Below, piece by piece: positions 35,521 through 48,047 of a stretch of 64,000 bases of DNA; the first letter of the stretch is position 1; every line of letters begins with the position of its first letter. Below the pieces are notes generated by a model. The model did no database searches. It worked only from the letters and a program-made list of their open reading frames with translations, and was not told the DNA's origin. The position numbers and the translations under genes are program-made. Origin of the DNA: Rhizophagus clarus (lineage: Eukaryota; Glomeromycota; Glomeromycetes; Glomerales; Glomeraceae); assembly GCA_015698045.1 (NCBI GenBank), contig BLAL01000334.1, positions 124,001 to 188,000 of the forward strand, given 5' to 3'.

Positions 35521-37100
35521 CTGTCTCTCTTTATTTATGAATGCATCTGATAATCTAATATTTTAGACGGTCAATTGTAAGTATTTAAAGATATTATGAT
35601 CTTATTTATTCGCTATTTTTAATATCATAATCATCATTCAATTAACCATATAGTAACTGAAAAATTGTATTTATTACATAGTCAACATTTTTTCTCTTTT
35701 TATGAATTAATTAAAAGATTCTACTGTAATAATAATGAAAAGAGGAGTTATCATTATATTTTTAGGTTACATTATTATGTACAACATTAAAAAATATATA
35801 TAACATTAAAAGAAGCATAAAAAGGTTTAACGATCATCTTGCAATAGTTATCTGTATTATTATTCTTCTACAAATAAAGCTATTTTAAATAAATGTTTAA
35901 ATGTTACTGTACAAATTACTTCGCCACAAATATACATTACTGCTATTTCTTCACATTATTGTTATTCAATTATATATGTACATATGTCACGTTCAATGTC
36001 GTCCCAAAGATGTTTTCACCTGTAATTTGAAGACTATTTTCTCTTACTGACGCAAATTGCCAGTGAGAAAAAGTATAAATTGCGGCAATGTATTTTAGAC
36101 AATATATAAGATACTGGTAAGTTATTATAGTTGAATAATACAAAGTTGTTGTTCTTTTCGACAAGGGTTAATAAAATTTTTATAAGGTAAGATACGAAGA
36201 CGACCAGCACGACATAAACATAACGATATTACTGGATAAAGTTTTGGTGGTAAATCTCCACAGATATTTCTTTATATTAAAAAAAGCGCAAGTTTTTTTA
36301 TACATATTTAAAAGAACTGTTACTTTTGTTTGTATTATCCTTTTGAAATAGTAATATGAGAATTATAAAATCACTATAGGTACCAACCAATAGATTGAAA
36401 TAACCCAAGTATCAATACAGAATTTTCACTCCATTCAAAAATTCTTTCACGATCTAATGACGTTTTATCTCAAACACTTTGATGTTCACGACCACTTGAT
36501 GCACGAGCTGAGCCAAAAAAACTCTAAATTAATTTACCCTTGAAATTTTCAAAAATTAGGAGGAGGACTTTAAATTAAAAATTTAATTTGGAACGATCTT
36601 ATAAAAGAAAAAATTTTTATTTTGTGTAATTTGCTACGAAATATGAAGTAACGTTATATATGGAAATATAGTAATATTTTTTTTTTTTTTAGTCATGAAA
36701 CGTGACAACTTTATTTGCAACATAACCGGTATTACATAGGAAATATAGTAATATTAATATGATGCCAATTTTTGTGTTAATAAGAAATGAATTATGGTAT
36801 TATTGAAGCATACGATTTACTAGGGCGTATAGAGGGCTACAAAACATTTGCATTTTGTGTCACAAATCACAATATGTCGTGAGAAACTCTTTGATAGCTG
36901 TTGCCCTTTCATTCAATAAATAAGGTTAATGTAGGCGTAAATTGTGGTCACGATGATTATCCGTAACATGCATATTGTACGCAGTGATTGTTCATTACAT
37001 GTGCTTGCTGTGTTTGCGTTTCCATTATGCGCAGCTTTAAACTCTTTAAACTGTAAATCTATACCTTCTTTGAGTGATCACATGGTCACATGAAAAAGTT
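35521..37100. other. Gene-free region upstream of the E2/F-box gene
   Basis: No supported gene. GGAAATATAGTAATATT occurs twice, near 36660 and 36739. Short frames show no motifs. Confidence 0.4.
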
Positions 37101-37115
37101 ATATATAAAAGGGTA
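37075..37115 (+). promoter_or_regulatory. Probable core promoter of the E2/F-box gene
   Basis: A TATA box, ATATATAAAA (37101-37110), lies about 60 bp before the start codon. Just upstream, GTGATCAC (about 37075-37082) is a perfect palindrome followed by ATGGTCACATG, a possible factor-binding site. A pyrimidine-rich stretch leads to the ATG. Confidence 0.5.
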
Positions 37116-37166
37116 TAAAGGGTAAATGAAAAAATCCTTTTTTTTACTTTACTTTCAACGTTAACA

Positions 37167-39332
37167 ATGTCGCAAAATAAAAGAAATAATTCGGCTTGTT
37201 TACCACGTTTAAAACGTGAAATAGTTGAATTATATAATGAACCCCTCAAAGGAATTAAAGTGAAATTGCGTGATGATGACATAACTTCAATGTGTTTAAT
37301 CTTAACTTTACATCAAGGACCGTATAGAAACCTAAGATTACATTACAATGTTAAAATACCACATGGTTATCCTCAAGAAGCACCAGTAATTACGATACAA
37401 ACACCAGTTAGACATCCAAACGTTTTCGGAACGTTCATTTGTGCTGATATATTACAAGCTCATCATGATCGTAGCTATGGATATAATGGTGGATATACTC
37501 CCGGTTACTTACTTAAGTATATTTTTCTACAAATATTGAGCTTCTTTTCTGATAATAATGTTGAACAGGAGTTTGGTTTTGTTTCACAAATCAAATCCGA
37601 TCACGAAAGTTTTAGGAATACCTGTGAAACTATTGTAAGAGGATTTAAATGTGAATTCTGTGGTTATAATGATTTGAGAGCTTCTAACCCTTTAATGCCC
37701 GTCTTAACTGATAAAGAATTAAAAAAAGAAATGAAAGAAATGGATTCTGGTTGTTCCAGTATATTATCTAGCGCGAAGGTAAAACCAAAAAATATTCCCG
37801 TGAAAACTTCTTCATATATTTCAACAGCTACAGTAAATGATTTAGATGATGATGCTTGGTTACATATTATAGAATTTTTGCCGGATCGTGATATTGTGAT
37901 CTTGTCGAGTGTTTATGCACGCATCCGAACTCTTGTTCAATACTATAATATTTTAATTCGAAGACAATTAGTTTGTTTTTTCCTGAGAAAGACATTTCAA
38001 GAATGCGTTCTTGGAGTTGGTGTAAACGTTGTCGGACGAACTAATAAAAGAATAATTACTATAAGTGATTTTGATCTCTTCTCATATGAAGCATTTAAAG
38101 ACCATAACTTACGAGAAGGAATTTGGGGTGGTAGTTTCACGAATTTCCTTCCTGTAGTGTTAAATAAACCCCATTTCAATCGTGCTTTACCTATAATAAA
38201 ATTATCTTTAATGCAACTATGTGGAGAAATCGGAAGACCATGGAATTCTTCAGCAATATTAAAGACAATTCCTAGTCTTATGAATACAACAGTGGTCGCC
38301 CTAATGAAAGCTTGTGATGAATCTGGGCAATCTTCAAGATCAAAAGTTTTAAAAGCTTCTGAGAAAGCATTACAAGGATATTGTCTTTTATTGCATCTAT
38401 TATTAAAATTATCAAAACAATTTCCTGAAATTATCACCGAGGCTGAAAACAAGGTCAATGCTTTTATTCAACCGGATGGAAGAAATCGTCATAAAACTTC
38501 AACACCTGACTTAGGTATATTAATGATTTACCTGTTTTTAACAAAAAATGTTTCCTGGTCTGGATTTGTTTCTTGTTTCTTGAAAGAATTGCTATCACGT
38601 AACGTAGTTTGGTATTTAAGTAAAGTTCCTGCATTAGCATTTATTGAACCAAGTGATTATGTTTCTAAATATAGAATGGAAGAAACGTTTACTCAAAGTG
38701 GAACTTCATTACGACTAGTTATGTTTCAAGTTGCATTTTTGAAAATGGTGAAAGGAAAAGATAATGATATGGATAGAAGATATGGTTATCCTTCAAATGA
38801 AATGAGTACTTCTCTTCTTTCTCTTATCAAGAAAATTTATGCGGTAAAGACTTGGGATGTTTTTTTCGATATGATTGATTTTCCATTCCCAAAAAAAAAT
38901 TGGGAATCAGAAATTTGTGATATGTTAATCAACGCAGTGAAAGATAGTGGATCAAGCGGTTATCATCAAAATCCCTACACAAATAATGAATTATTTCATC
39001 TAAGAAAAATGCATGAATCGAATATTCCTACTCCTAGTAGTTGGTTAAATAATAAGGATGAAACTTCTAAAATAGGACAATATGGAGTCGTGCAATTTTT
39101 GACTTTCCAACCGGGTAGTAGAAATATACTGGATAATGAGAATAAAAGAACGTCTTTTTTTTCATCCAGAGGTAATAATAATATAATTAATAATAATGAT
39201 AATAATAATAATAATTTAAATTATGGTGGCAACTATCGCGGGCGTGGTGGCTTTCGAGGAGGTCGTGGAGGACGCGGACGTGGTGGACGTGGCGGACGTG
39301 GTGGCAATGTATATATCCCAAATCGTACATAA
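37167..39332 (+). CDS. E2-like ubiquitin-conjugating / F-box / RGG-box protein, intronless
   Basis: The single exon encodes 721 residues. Residues about 10-135 form a UBC fold: NVKIPHGYPQEAPVI, then HPNVFGTFICADIL with the HPN motif and the expected catalytic Cys at residue 92, followed by a helical end (LQILSFFSD). A KCEFCGYND CxxC pair follows at about 161-169. Residues about 225-265 (DDDAWLHIIEFLPDRDIVIL) match an F-box. A helical region of about 400 residues has no named family. The tail is Asn-rich and then an RGG/RG box (GRGGFRGGRGGRGRGGRGG), typical of RNA binding. The E2 and F-box in one chain suggest a self-contained ubiquitin-transfer protein docking on Skp1; that is inference. ATG 37167 follows a TATA box and has no competitor. 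Confidence 0.88.
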   Translation: MSQNKRNNSACLPRLKREIVELYNEPLKGIKVKLRDDDITSMCLILTLHQGPYRNLRLHYNVKIPHGYPQEAPVITIQTPVRHPNVFGTFICADILQAHHDRSYGYNGGYTPGYLLKYIFLQILSFFSDNNVEQEFGFVSQIKSDHESFRNTCETIVRGFKCEFCGYNDLRASNPLMPVLTDKELKKEMKEMDSGCSSILSSAKVKPKNIPVKTSSYISTATVNDLDDDAWLHIIEFLPDRDIVILSSVYARIRTLVQYYNILIRRQLVCFFLRKTFQECVLGVGVNVVGRTNKRIITISDFDLFSYEAFKDHNLREGIWGGSFTNFLPVVLNKPHFNRALPIIKLSLMQLCGEIGRPWNSSAILKTIPSLMNTTVVALMKACDESGQSSRSKVLKASEKALQGYCLLLHLLLKLSKQFPEIITEAENKVNAFIQPDGRNRHKTSTPDLGILMIYLFLTKNVSWSGFVSCFLKELLSRNVVWYLSKVPALAFIEPSDYVSKYRMEETFTQSGTSLRLVMFQVAFLKMVKGKDNDMDRRYGYPSNEMSTSLLSLIKKIYAVKTWDVFFDMIDFPFPKKNWESEICDMLINAVKDSGSSGYHQNPYTNNELFHLRKMHESNIPTPSSWLNNKDETSKIGQYGVVQFLTFQPGSRNILDNENKRTSFFSSRGNNNIINNNDNNNNNLNYGGNYRGRGGFRGGRGGRGRGGRGGRGGNVYIPNRT

Positions 39333-41623
39333 GAATTAAATAAACAATAATTTGTACAAAATATTTCCTGTATCTTGTGAATGTATTTACATTTATATTA
39401 AATAAAGATTTTTTTTTTATCTGTTTATTAGAAATAAATAAATATTTGTTATTTCAGAAGATCATAATATTTTCGAGTACACTCACGTTTACAGCAATTT
39501 TTTTATTATTATTATTACCATTAGCGTTATGGGAATGAAAATTACATGATCATGATCCCGTTTAAGATATTTAATTTTAACCAGGCGAGATTCTGACGTA
39601 AAAGAAATGGTCATAAAAATTACAAGAAATGGACGATTTTGGATTAGTTATTATTGAAATTTATTCAACTATAAATTTAATCCATATAATTTGTTCCAGT
39701 CTTCCAGATACGCAGGAACCTAGCAAGTATAAGGAAAATTCTTTATAAAGTATTTCAGTATTACTATTGATACCAATTCCATCTTTGTTATAATAGTCAC
39801 CGAGGCAAAAATTTTTAAAGATGTTAAAGTTGATATTTTTTTTTTTTTTAAAAAAAAAAAGAAAATAAGGAGAAAGAAAGAAGAGAAAGAAAAGGAAACA
39901 AAGAAAAAAAAAAGACAATATGAGTAATTGGGCTTCTATAGTAAAGAATTAATTGTTTCCTTATTATTTAGTAGAGAACTGTTCCGACTCATTAAAACCA
40001 AAAGTATACGAGGCAATATAAAAGGAAAAAACTATTGTTAGATGGAAGGAAATAGAATTTAGTAACATTGCAAATTAATAACGAAAATGGAAACTGAAGC
40101 TGTGAAGCATAACTAACCTTTAGACGCACATCAGTATATTATTTTACCAAAGATTTCGTGCTAAAGAATTATTTAATGTCACTTGAGAAAATCAAAGAAA
40201 GTAAAAGTAAAGGCTTCTTGAAATGTGTAAGAGGCGAACGTTAATAATGTAATGGTGATATTTTTAGCGGTGTGTAACATATAAACAGATGAAATATACT
40301 CATGTCAGTCATAATAAATAAAACACCACCGGCTAGATTTATAATAATTTTGGCCAGTTTACTTTATAACCAGCGTATAGTGTCATATCGATATACTCCA
40401 ATTATCCGATATCAAGATAAGAAAAATAACGATAGTAATGCAAAGACAATAAGATAATATAGCAATATTAGTAGTCAAATATCCGCGTATAAAGTACAAG
40501 TATTATATGATGTTAAATACATTAAAGAGGATGAATAACGATTTTTTCGAAAAAAAAACCGTCGTAATATGCAAAAGTGAGTAATGACATAAAAAATTGA
40601 AAACCATTTCTCATTTTTTAAATAATAATAAAATCTGACAAGAAGAGAAAAAAATAAAGCCGCAAGATGAGCTAATGGTGATGATGTCAAAAAAATCAAG
40701 AGCACAAGAGAACAAGTAGTTTTATTGCGTTGCGCAGTTTTCCGTTTTATTGATTCTGTTGTATCTTATAAGGGTTTTTGGGAGGGAAATCCTATTCTTA
40801 ATTAATTTTTAAGCGATCTTTTGCCGGGAGACTTTATTATATAGTCGCACAGATTAGGCTTTTTCGTTAGTGCAATTCATAAAATATCTTGTAAAACTAA
40901 ACATAACTGATAAGCGTTAAAATTTTGCGACAAAATGTAATTTCTAACTTTGTAAATTTGACACACTTTATGTCGTTTTCTTGATCTTGCATGTATTGTA
41001 TTTATTGTATTACATATAGGGAGTCAAGTTAGCATACCGTACATCAAGAGTTACTGTATATATATGCAGTCTGGAGGCGTTATAAGGGAGTGTGTGTTGT
41101 ATCAGTACGCTTACAATGATATGTAAATCAAAATTGTTTAAAATACAAGAATTTTTGGAAAACAAACTGCGGTTTCCTGTTGGTAAATTGAAACATTCAC
41201 ATGCGATCAGTTACCCAATCTTGATAATCTATGAATTAAACTTGGTAAGTGCCGTAACACAAAATTTTATGTGACATAAATAGTGATAAAAGAAATTTTT
41301 TCATTTCTGGTACCATACTAAGTACACAAAAAAAAAAAAACTACAAAAATCAAACAGCACGAAAATCTTTATGATGACTAATCATAACGACTTAATTTAT
41401 AAAATTTATAAATTTAGATGATAGTATTAAATATTACTTTTCCTTCTAATATCTTATTGTCCATATACGGATTAAGGTGAAACACAATTGTTACAGAATT
41501 CTTCAAAAAGATAAATGAATTTTTTGTAAAAATTTATTTTTACCATGAAAATTTTTATAAAAATGTATAGAATTATATAAAATATATAATAGATACATAC
41601 AATATTATTACTGTATATAAACC
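39333..41623. other. Intergenic; 3-prime end signals and a Sel1 trace
   Basis: AATAAA-type signals occur shortly after the E2/F-box stop (39345, 39402), followed by T tracts, fitting cleavage and polyadenylation. On the minus strand at about 39735-39830, LGDYYNKDGIGINSNTE is a single degenerate Sel1 repeat. The remainder, including short frames at 40475-40705 and 41092-41274, shows nothing recognisable. Confidence 0.4.
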
Positions 41624-42369
41624 ATGACTTTCAAATACTCTTACCTTCTGATAATAATATAAACTTCCATTTATGGTATGCCTTGTGGCGCAACAACGCT
41701 AGTAATTTGCTTAATAACCCCAGATGGAGGAGGTAACTTTGATCCACGTGTATTTACTTCTAATGACCTAAATAGAGTTAAAATCATTGGTGAAAATGTT
41801 ACCAATATTACCACCATAAATATACATCAATTTCGTTTACAAACCCAGATCCAGGACATCAATGATGTTATCTGTTCTACCTTTGCTATCCTTCATTTGT
41901 CCTCCCTCCTTTAAGTTGTAGTTGTGATGATACTGTCAAAACAATATTTAAAATTGATCAAGGAAAAATTTTACGTCAAATAACTCCTGGTACGGGATGT
42001 GCACTAGTTAATGTTTTCTATTTCTGATAAATTGCATATCGACGGCATTTACGATTACGCAATTTTTCTTGCACTATGAATTATTGTAACAGAGGACAAG
42101 GTACAACATATCCAGATATTAAAATATTTCAATTGATTTTCATGATGCGGTAACGTTATTGGATATTTCAACACAAATATAGAATCAACATTCCCTGCAA
42201 TTAATTCTTTAATACCCTAGAAATATGATTGTAGATATTGCGGTACCAATTGTAACTGCAGTCATTGGAATAATAGGGGGATATTAGTGGTATTTTTTAA
42301 GCAATGTATAGATAACAAATATGGAAAACACCAGGAAAACACTATCAATAACATTGATATACAATGACT
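41624..42369 (+). pseudogene. Decayed secreted/membrane protein gene
   Basis: ATG 41624 opens a hydrophobic leader, MTFKYSYLLIII, a TAA, then TSIYGMPCGATTLV, which would be a signal peptide without the stop. 80 residues continue through TPDGGGNFDPRVFTSNDLNR. After frame changes come SCDDTVKTIFKIDQGKI and TPGTGCALVN. Near the end, IVDIAVPIVTAVIGIIGGY is a clear transmembrane segment followed by a TAG. The layout, signal peptide, extracellular part, C-terminal membrane anchor, resembles Rhizophagus surface proteins such as kelch-type ones, but the extracellular domain is too broken to name. Confidence 0.45.
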
Positions 42370-42796
42370 AAATATGAATGATATATTTATGGTTTTATAA
42401 ATGTTGACATACTACAAAATGTTATATTAATAATAATTGTAAATTAATAAAAGAACTATTATAAATACCAATTTGTATTAAACTAAAGTACAATATTCTT
42501 GTAAAGATAAATTGACAGATAAGAATGGGACAATTCTTTCTAATAACAATTATAAATAGCAATAAGGACTGTTTAGTCAAATACACTATTTATTTACCAC
42601 AGTTGTACACAGTAATTGATTATTTAACAATATTCAATCACTTCTACTTGAAAAATGCAATAATATCTATTATTAAAATAAAATCTTTATATCAAACCAT
42701 AAAAAAAGAAGGAATGTTGACTATGAACAACTTACAGTTTTTCAAGTTACTATATGGTAATTAAGTGATTCAAATGTCAAGGCTTACTGAAAGAAA
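42370..42796. other. Short gene-free spacer
   Basis: A plus-strand frame at 42525-42764 has no motif and AT-rich composition. It ends just before the reverse copy of the dispersed unit. Confidence 0.35.
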
Positions 42797-43274
42797 CATA
42801 ATCTAAAAATATAAAATATACAATAAAATGTATTAGAAGACTCGAGTACTCTAAGTAAGCTCTGCAGAAGTGACAGTTTCAAGCCCCCATGCCTACTATC
42901 AACTGACATTAACGAATATCGTGAGTGGTCAAACTCGTGCAGAGGTACTGTCAATTGATAATAAGACATGAGACCCACCCACCAAAGGGATACGGGCCCC
43001 ACATACAGAAGTCTGCGACATAGCTTGAGATATTTATGATCTCATTAAGTTAACCAGACTATTTGAAGAGGAGGATAACCAAAGCACACTAGGTGCACAA
43101 CTCCCTTATACATCCCAGCTTAGTCAATTCCACTTATCAAAATAGCTCGCCATTAGTCATATTCGAGTAAAACTTGAGTGCTTGAAATAAAAGATATTTT
43201 AGACTTTAAAAGAAAAGAAGATAAAGATTTTTTTTTTTAAAAAAAAAAGGTAGTAAATATTTTTGAAAGAAATA

Positions 43275-43305
<31 letters not shown>

Positions 43306-43630
43306 GAAAAAATAATAAATATTTAAAAGTCTTTAGAAAAATAAATACTTTTTTTTTTTTTAGAAAGAAAATGAGATAAAAAATCTTTGTAAAAAAGTAA
43401 AAAAAGTAGCAATTTTTATATGAAATTTATTATCATGGGAAAATCAAAATGAGTCATATTTGTCATATTTATTAGTATTTTTACGCGTTTTACGCGTCGC
43501 GTTTTACACGAAAAAAATTTCGTCAACTCGCAGATGATCGACGCTGATGCGGAATCCTATATAAAGTTTCCGGGCCCAATCATACTCCTTTAAAGTCTTT
43601 AAAAAACCCAACAATTACATCATTTATGAG
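42797..43630 (-). repeat. Dispersed 0.8-kb unit, copy 2
   Basis: Read on the minus strand, the unit begins near TAAATGATGTAATTGTTGGG (43630), then GATTCCGCATCAGCGTCGAT and GCGTAAAACGCGTAAAAAT, a T/A-rich tract with long homopolymers, and the core from GATAAGTGGAATTGACTAAG (43138) to TATATTTTTAGATTATG (about 42797). The core is nearly identical to copy 1: the 66-codon frame translates identically. The GT of the putative donor is changed to AT here, and the A box reads TGACTAAGCTGG. Confidence 0.75.
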
Positions 43631-45531
43631 TACGTTAAAATGCTCCATTTTCACATGTAGTTTTACCGTCATATTTATCAGTTTATCAAAAGAATGAATA
43701 TTATATGTTTAAACTTAATGTTATTGGTCAACATAAAACAATACTTCAGGACGTAATAGAATTTGTATCATATCAGCGATGCGATGAGTTGTGAAATTTT
43801 TTTACAATCGCAATACACGAACAGCAAAGACTTCTTCAGCTAGACATGAAAATTACTAACCATAATATTATTAAATGAATAATAATTAAATTTACTTTCT
43901 TTAATAATTTCTGCAGCTCCCATCTAACTCCTGCTTGTATAATTTACTAAAAGTTACGAGAAACAGCTTTATAGAATTTTACCTACGGCTAACAAATTTT
44001 TGTCAATGATCACAACACTGACCTTCAAGCAAAAAAATAAAAGAATTAGTTAGTCCCTCGCAACTCATTCACCTAAGCATATTCGTCCACCCACAAAACA
44101 TAATGACAATATTTGGAAAAGGTGATTTTTAAGGTGCACAGATTCAAAACTCGATTAATTAATTGAACCCTCGGTCAAAATATCGTCAAAAGAGATCTAG
44201 AAAAGATAATTGATAACAAACAAGCTTCATAACTAGGTCATAGATTAGAATACTGAAAAGTCGAGAAACAGTTGACCAAAAAATCGATTAAAATGTCAAA
44301 CAATCTTTTTTTGTCTATTGGCTTGCTGCCAGGCCAGTATTGTAGTAAACATTTAAGTATCTGAAATACCAATTATAATAAACCAAGCTAAGTTACAAAG
44401 TTTCACAAAAAGAATTACTAGAAAGTCAAATTCAAGACTATGTGAAAATAATTTGTAATTTGTTTATAAAAGAAAATTAAAAAAAAAATACTTATATTTC
44501 AAATCGGTGTTAATATTTTAAGTGATGTCGCAATGTCGCAATGTACAGCAATAAATAATAAACACTTGGAAAAGCGTATATTTTAAAATAGATTGGTCAT
44601 ACGGTCTTTTCCTTTGTGATGCAAAATCAAATTAAAATTAATTTGATTGATTAGGATTAACGTTAACTTAATTATAAGTTTTTCCGACCATATACACATA
44701 TATATATATTAACCTATATTAACCTTGGCATTGATCATCGTAAATTTTCATTTGGAATATTCCTCGCACAACAATGTTATACAATTTTGTGCACTGAAAT
44801 GACGATAAATATTGTTTAAAAAGGTTAAAACATAAAAAATGAGGCTGTAATGAGAGCAACAAATAATTTATGTATTAGGAATGTGTATAAGTTGCAATTA
44901 TTATTAATATTAAAGTTAACTCTCAGAAAGATTATTGATTATTGGTTTCAATACTGCTATAGTAGTACAATTTTCTGAAAGACTGATCTCCATTGTTTTC
45001 ATTTATGTTTATTACACAAATTTTTACAAAACAAAATATGTACAGAGACAAGGTAAAAAACAAATTAAGTAATAAAATAAAGAGCTGTTGATCACCCGTT
45101 TATTATAAAAATTTTGTTTTACAAATGTCAGGACTTTTTAGACCTCTGCTGCTATTTATACGACATATACGAAAATTTTATTAATTAACCATAATAATTA
45201 AAACGGAATTGATCCGAGGATATTTTTGTAAACTTCTTAAAACGCTTGTGGACGCGATGATAATAAATATTAGATAAACAAATGACACCTCGCCATACAA
45301 TTTAACTCCTTAATTAGAAATATTTCCAAAATGGTAATATTTGAAGCAGCATGGATTCAAGGGCATTCGTTACAGTTCTTAAAAGGGTTTATCATAAGGT
45401 TTATCATATGGTATGCAGGAATAAATTTAATAAATCAAAAGCTCTTATAAATAAACTAATCGCTCTAGAAATTTCAGACCTCTACAAAATTTTAGACCAT
45501 ATCTTGTACTAAAATAACTACAGGCAAAAAA
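43631..45531. other. Gene-poor region
   Basis: No supported gene. If the vWA gene has a further 5-prime exon with the missing first strand, it would lie here, but no DxSGS-type sequence was found between about 45100 and 45520. Confidence 0.35.
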
Positions 45532-46895
45532 ATGGAACTTGTAAGAGCAACCACTCAAAACACGCAAATAAGCTGCGCTATCAAGGCGAGCAACGAACTT
45601 GTAAAAAATTTACACCGTGATGGATTAGATCGTGGATGTGTTGCAACATTTAACGACTCTATGGTATTAAGACAGGTAAATATGATCTTTTGATATCGAA
45701 TTATGTACTGTATTCATATATCATCTTATAACAACGTTCTTTCAAGACTTTCACCAAAGATGAAACGTCACTTTATCGTTCTCTTAACGGGTTAAGGAAC
45801 TTTGTTAGTGGTGGTACTCGCCTTTACGACAGTATGGTTGACGTCGTAAAAACATTCCAACGTAATGGTAATCGTTCTCGTCCCTGGATTTTGGTTGTAG
45901 TGACTGATGGTGATGACAATCGTAGTAGTCGAAGTTTAAAAAAATGTGCTGAAGAAATATCACAACAATTTACTAAGGATTCAAGTAACTTCCTGTTTCT
46001 TGTTGGAGTTGGAGACGGCGTGGATTCAACGAAGATGGAACAGGTATATCATTCGTTGCTTTTTTAGTCAAGATTTCTACTATTTAGATGAGTTTTCTCA
46101 CTCCAACGTTATATTTCTTCTGAAACAAGAAATATTGTTTCGATAATAAAAAAGTAAATAATTTTTTAAGTCATTATCATCCTTCAATGTTTTTAAAAAC
46201 AATCAGATGGCTAGCATTGGCAACTTTATCTACTTCCCCGTCAAAGATTTCTTCCTTCTTGAACTTGTATTCTTGACTATCGCTCATAAAATCACCACCT
46301 CTCTATCTCTCTCGCTTGGTAATGTTACAGTTGGTGACTATTCTGCGTCATGGGCCGAGGTTCAAAAACACAGAAATCTCAGCCAAGTGGCGATTGATTA
46401 TGCCCTCTTGATCGACGTATCAGCATCCATGAATAATGTAATAAAGCCGCCATCACCTCAATGTTTTGAAGGACATGACTTGAAAAAGAAATATCATATA
46501 GGGAATTGGTATTGTGATGTGTGTGGAAAAGATAGTAACACTACGGTAGGCTTTTTAATATTGAATATATTGAATATTTTCTCTTTCTTGAAATACTGAC
46601 TTGCATTTTTAATAAATTGTATGAACAGGTATCACAATATCATTGTGGAATTTGCAATTTTGACGCTTGTCCTAGCCATTGCAAATCTGGAGAAAAATGC
46701 AAATCTGAAAGCACCTGTCGAAGTCGTCATCCTCTTCGTTATGCGCAATCACCAGGAATGTGGATGTGCGATGAATGTGGAAAGTATTATTACGGAAGAA
46801 GTTTAAAATGTTTTCGATGTGATTATGACATGTGTTCGACATGTTTGGCAAAAGAGGATCTTGCTTTATTGATGACAAGTTTGTTCATCAGATGA
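45532..46895 (+). CDS. vWA-domain protein with C1-like zinc fingers, four exons
   Basis: Exons 45532-45675, 45747-46043, 46207-46545 and 46629-46895 join in phase at GT-AG introns to encode 348 residues. Exons 1-2 hold most of a von Willebrand factor A domain: CVATFNDSMVLRQ, FVSGGTRLYDSM, and WILVVVTDGDDNRSS with the MIDAS Thr and Asp. The usual first strand (DxSxS) is absent at the N-terminus. Exon 3 instead carries VAIDYALLIDVSASMNN, a complete MIDAS DxSxS strand, followed by the zinc-finger region. CFEGHDLKKK, WYCDVCGKDS, YHCGICNFDACPSHC and MWMCDECGKYY...CFRCDYDMCSTC form two C1/DC1-like fingers. An AG acceptor (45523) lies just before the ATG, so an undetected upstream exon is possible. 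vWA domains mediate metal-dependent protein binding. Confidence 0.78.
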
Positions 46896-47405
46896 ACAAT
46901 GATATTATGTAGTAGTTAGGCCGCGCCAGCTCAATTCTTTCTTTAACACATCCCCCTTTCCTTCTCTCCCCTCCCCCCGGAATTATCATCCAAAATTTTG
47001 CTAAAATTAATGATAATTCTGGTCATGTAATTTGTTTATTGCATTATTTTTATCTCCCCACCCCTTATGTTATGTTAAACAGAGAATTGGTTTGGAGTCA
47101 CCTTATCAATAGACAATCACATATCATATTATTGAAATTCTTTATTTTTATCTTTTATATAATAGTATTAATAAATATATATATTTTATTACATATATTA
47201 CTATTATTGAGGTAATAGAAATTTTTGGGAATGTAAACTTAGAGAAATTAAAATATTTTAAAAGCGTAGAGTTAAGATAGCTTTTACGTTAAATATCGAA
47301 TAAACTTTCTTCATTAAAATCAAAAGGTTGTATGATATAATTGAAAAATTTATTAATAAATCTAAAATTCTTCTATTGCAACCATTGCAACTATATCTCT
47401 AAATT
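46896..47405. other. Gene-free spacer downstream of the vWA gene
   Basis: A C-rich stretch (CCCCCTTTCCTTCTCTCCCC at about 46950) is unusual for this AT-rich DNA. Otherwise nothing is recognised. Confidence 0.35.
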
Positions 47406-47413
47406 ATTATAGC

Positions 47414-47648
47414 CAGTGTTGTCACGGGACAATGTCCGGGACAGGTTACACAAAAAAGAAATGATAATCCCTCAAAATTTTATTATGATAACCTATTTCG
47501 TTACTCAGCAAAAGTATTTTAATATCTATTACACATAAATACATATAATTTTTGTAGAGTTTTTCAAGTTACAAAAGAGTACGGACAGTGCGCGGACATG
47601 TCCGGGACAGCCAAAAAAAGCCGCGGACATCGAAAATGTACAACACTG
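47414..47648. mobile_element. 235-bp hAT-type MITE
   Basis: The terminal inverted repeats are CAGTGTTGT and ACAACACTG. An exact 8-bp duplication, ATTATAGC, lies at 47406-47413 and 47649-47656. Internal words GGACATGTCCGGGACA and CGGGACAATGTCCGGGACA near both ends form further dyads. Termini starting CAG and 8-bp duplications are typical of hAT. Confidence 0.88.
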
Positions 47649-48047
47649 ATTATAGCCCATTATCGTTGGCATCAACTTTGTTGATAATTATTTTGAAACG
47701 TTCCAAAAGCACTAGTGGTTTTGTCATTTGATTACTTATAATTCTAAATAAATTCACTTATGAAGATAAACTTTTTTCAAGCACTACGAAGAAGAAATAG
47801 GAGTTAAAAACAAGTGGTAGCATAACTTTATTATAAACTCCGTCACTTTATATATAGTTAATTGCCGTAAATCAGTTGTTCTTATCATTATAACAATAAA
47901 CAACTATCTGCTGATTCTGCTTCTTCAATTTTTAATATAAAATAACTTTATGTATCCTAATCCTTGAAATGTTAAATCCTGAATTCGAAATAGTATAATC
48001 CCGAAAGATTATATTCTTGAATCTGAAAGTATCACAATACCGAAATA

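Noticed and set aside
35318..35566. 82-codon protein MGPVSLWWVG in the dispersed unit
   Set aside because: The frame is broken in the third copy and the DNA similarity extends beyond it, so a coding role is not supported.
37997..38458. Minus-strand frame of 153 codons inside the E2/F-box gene
   Set aside because: It lies wholly antisense to a well-supported coding exon and has no motif.
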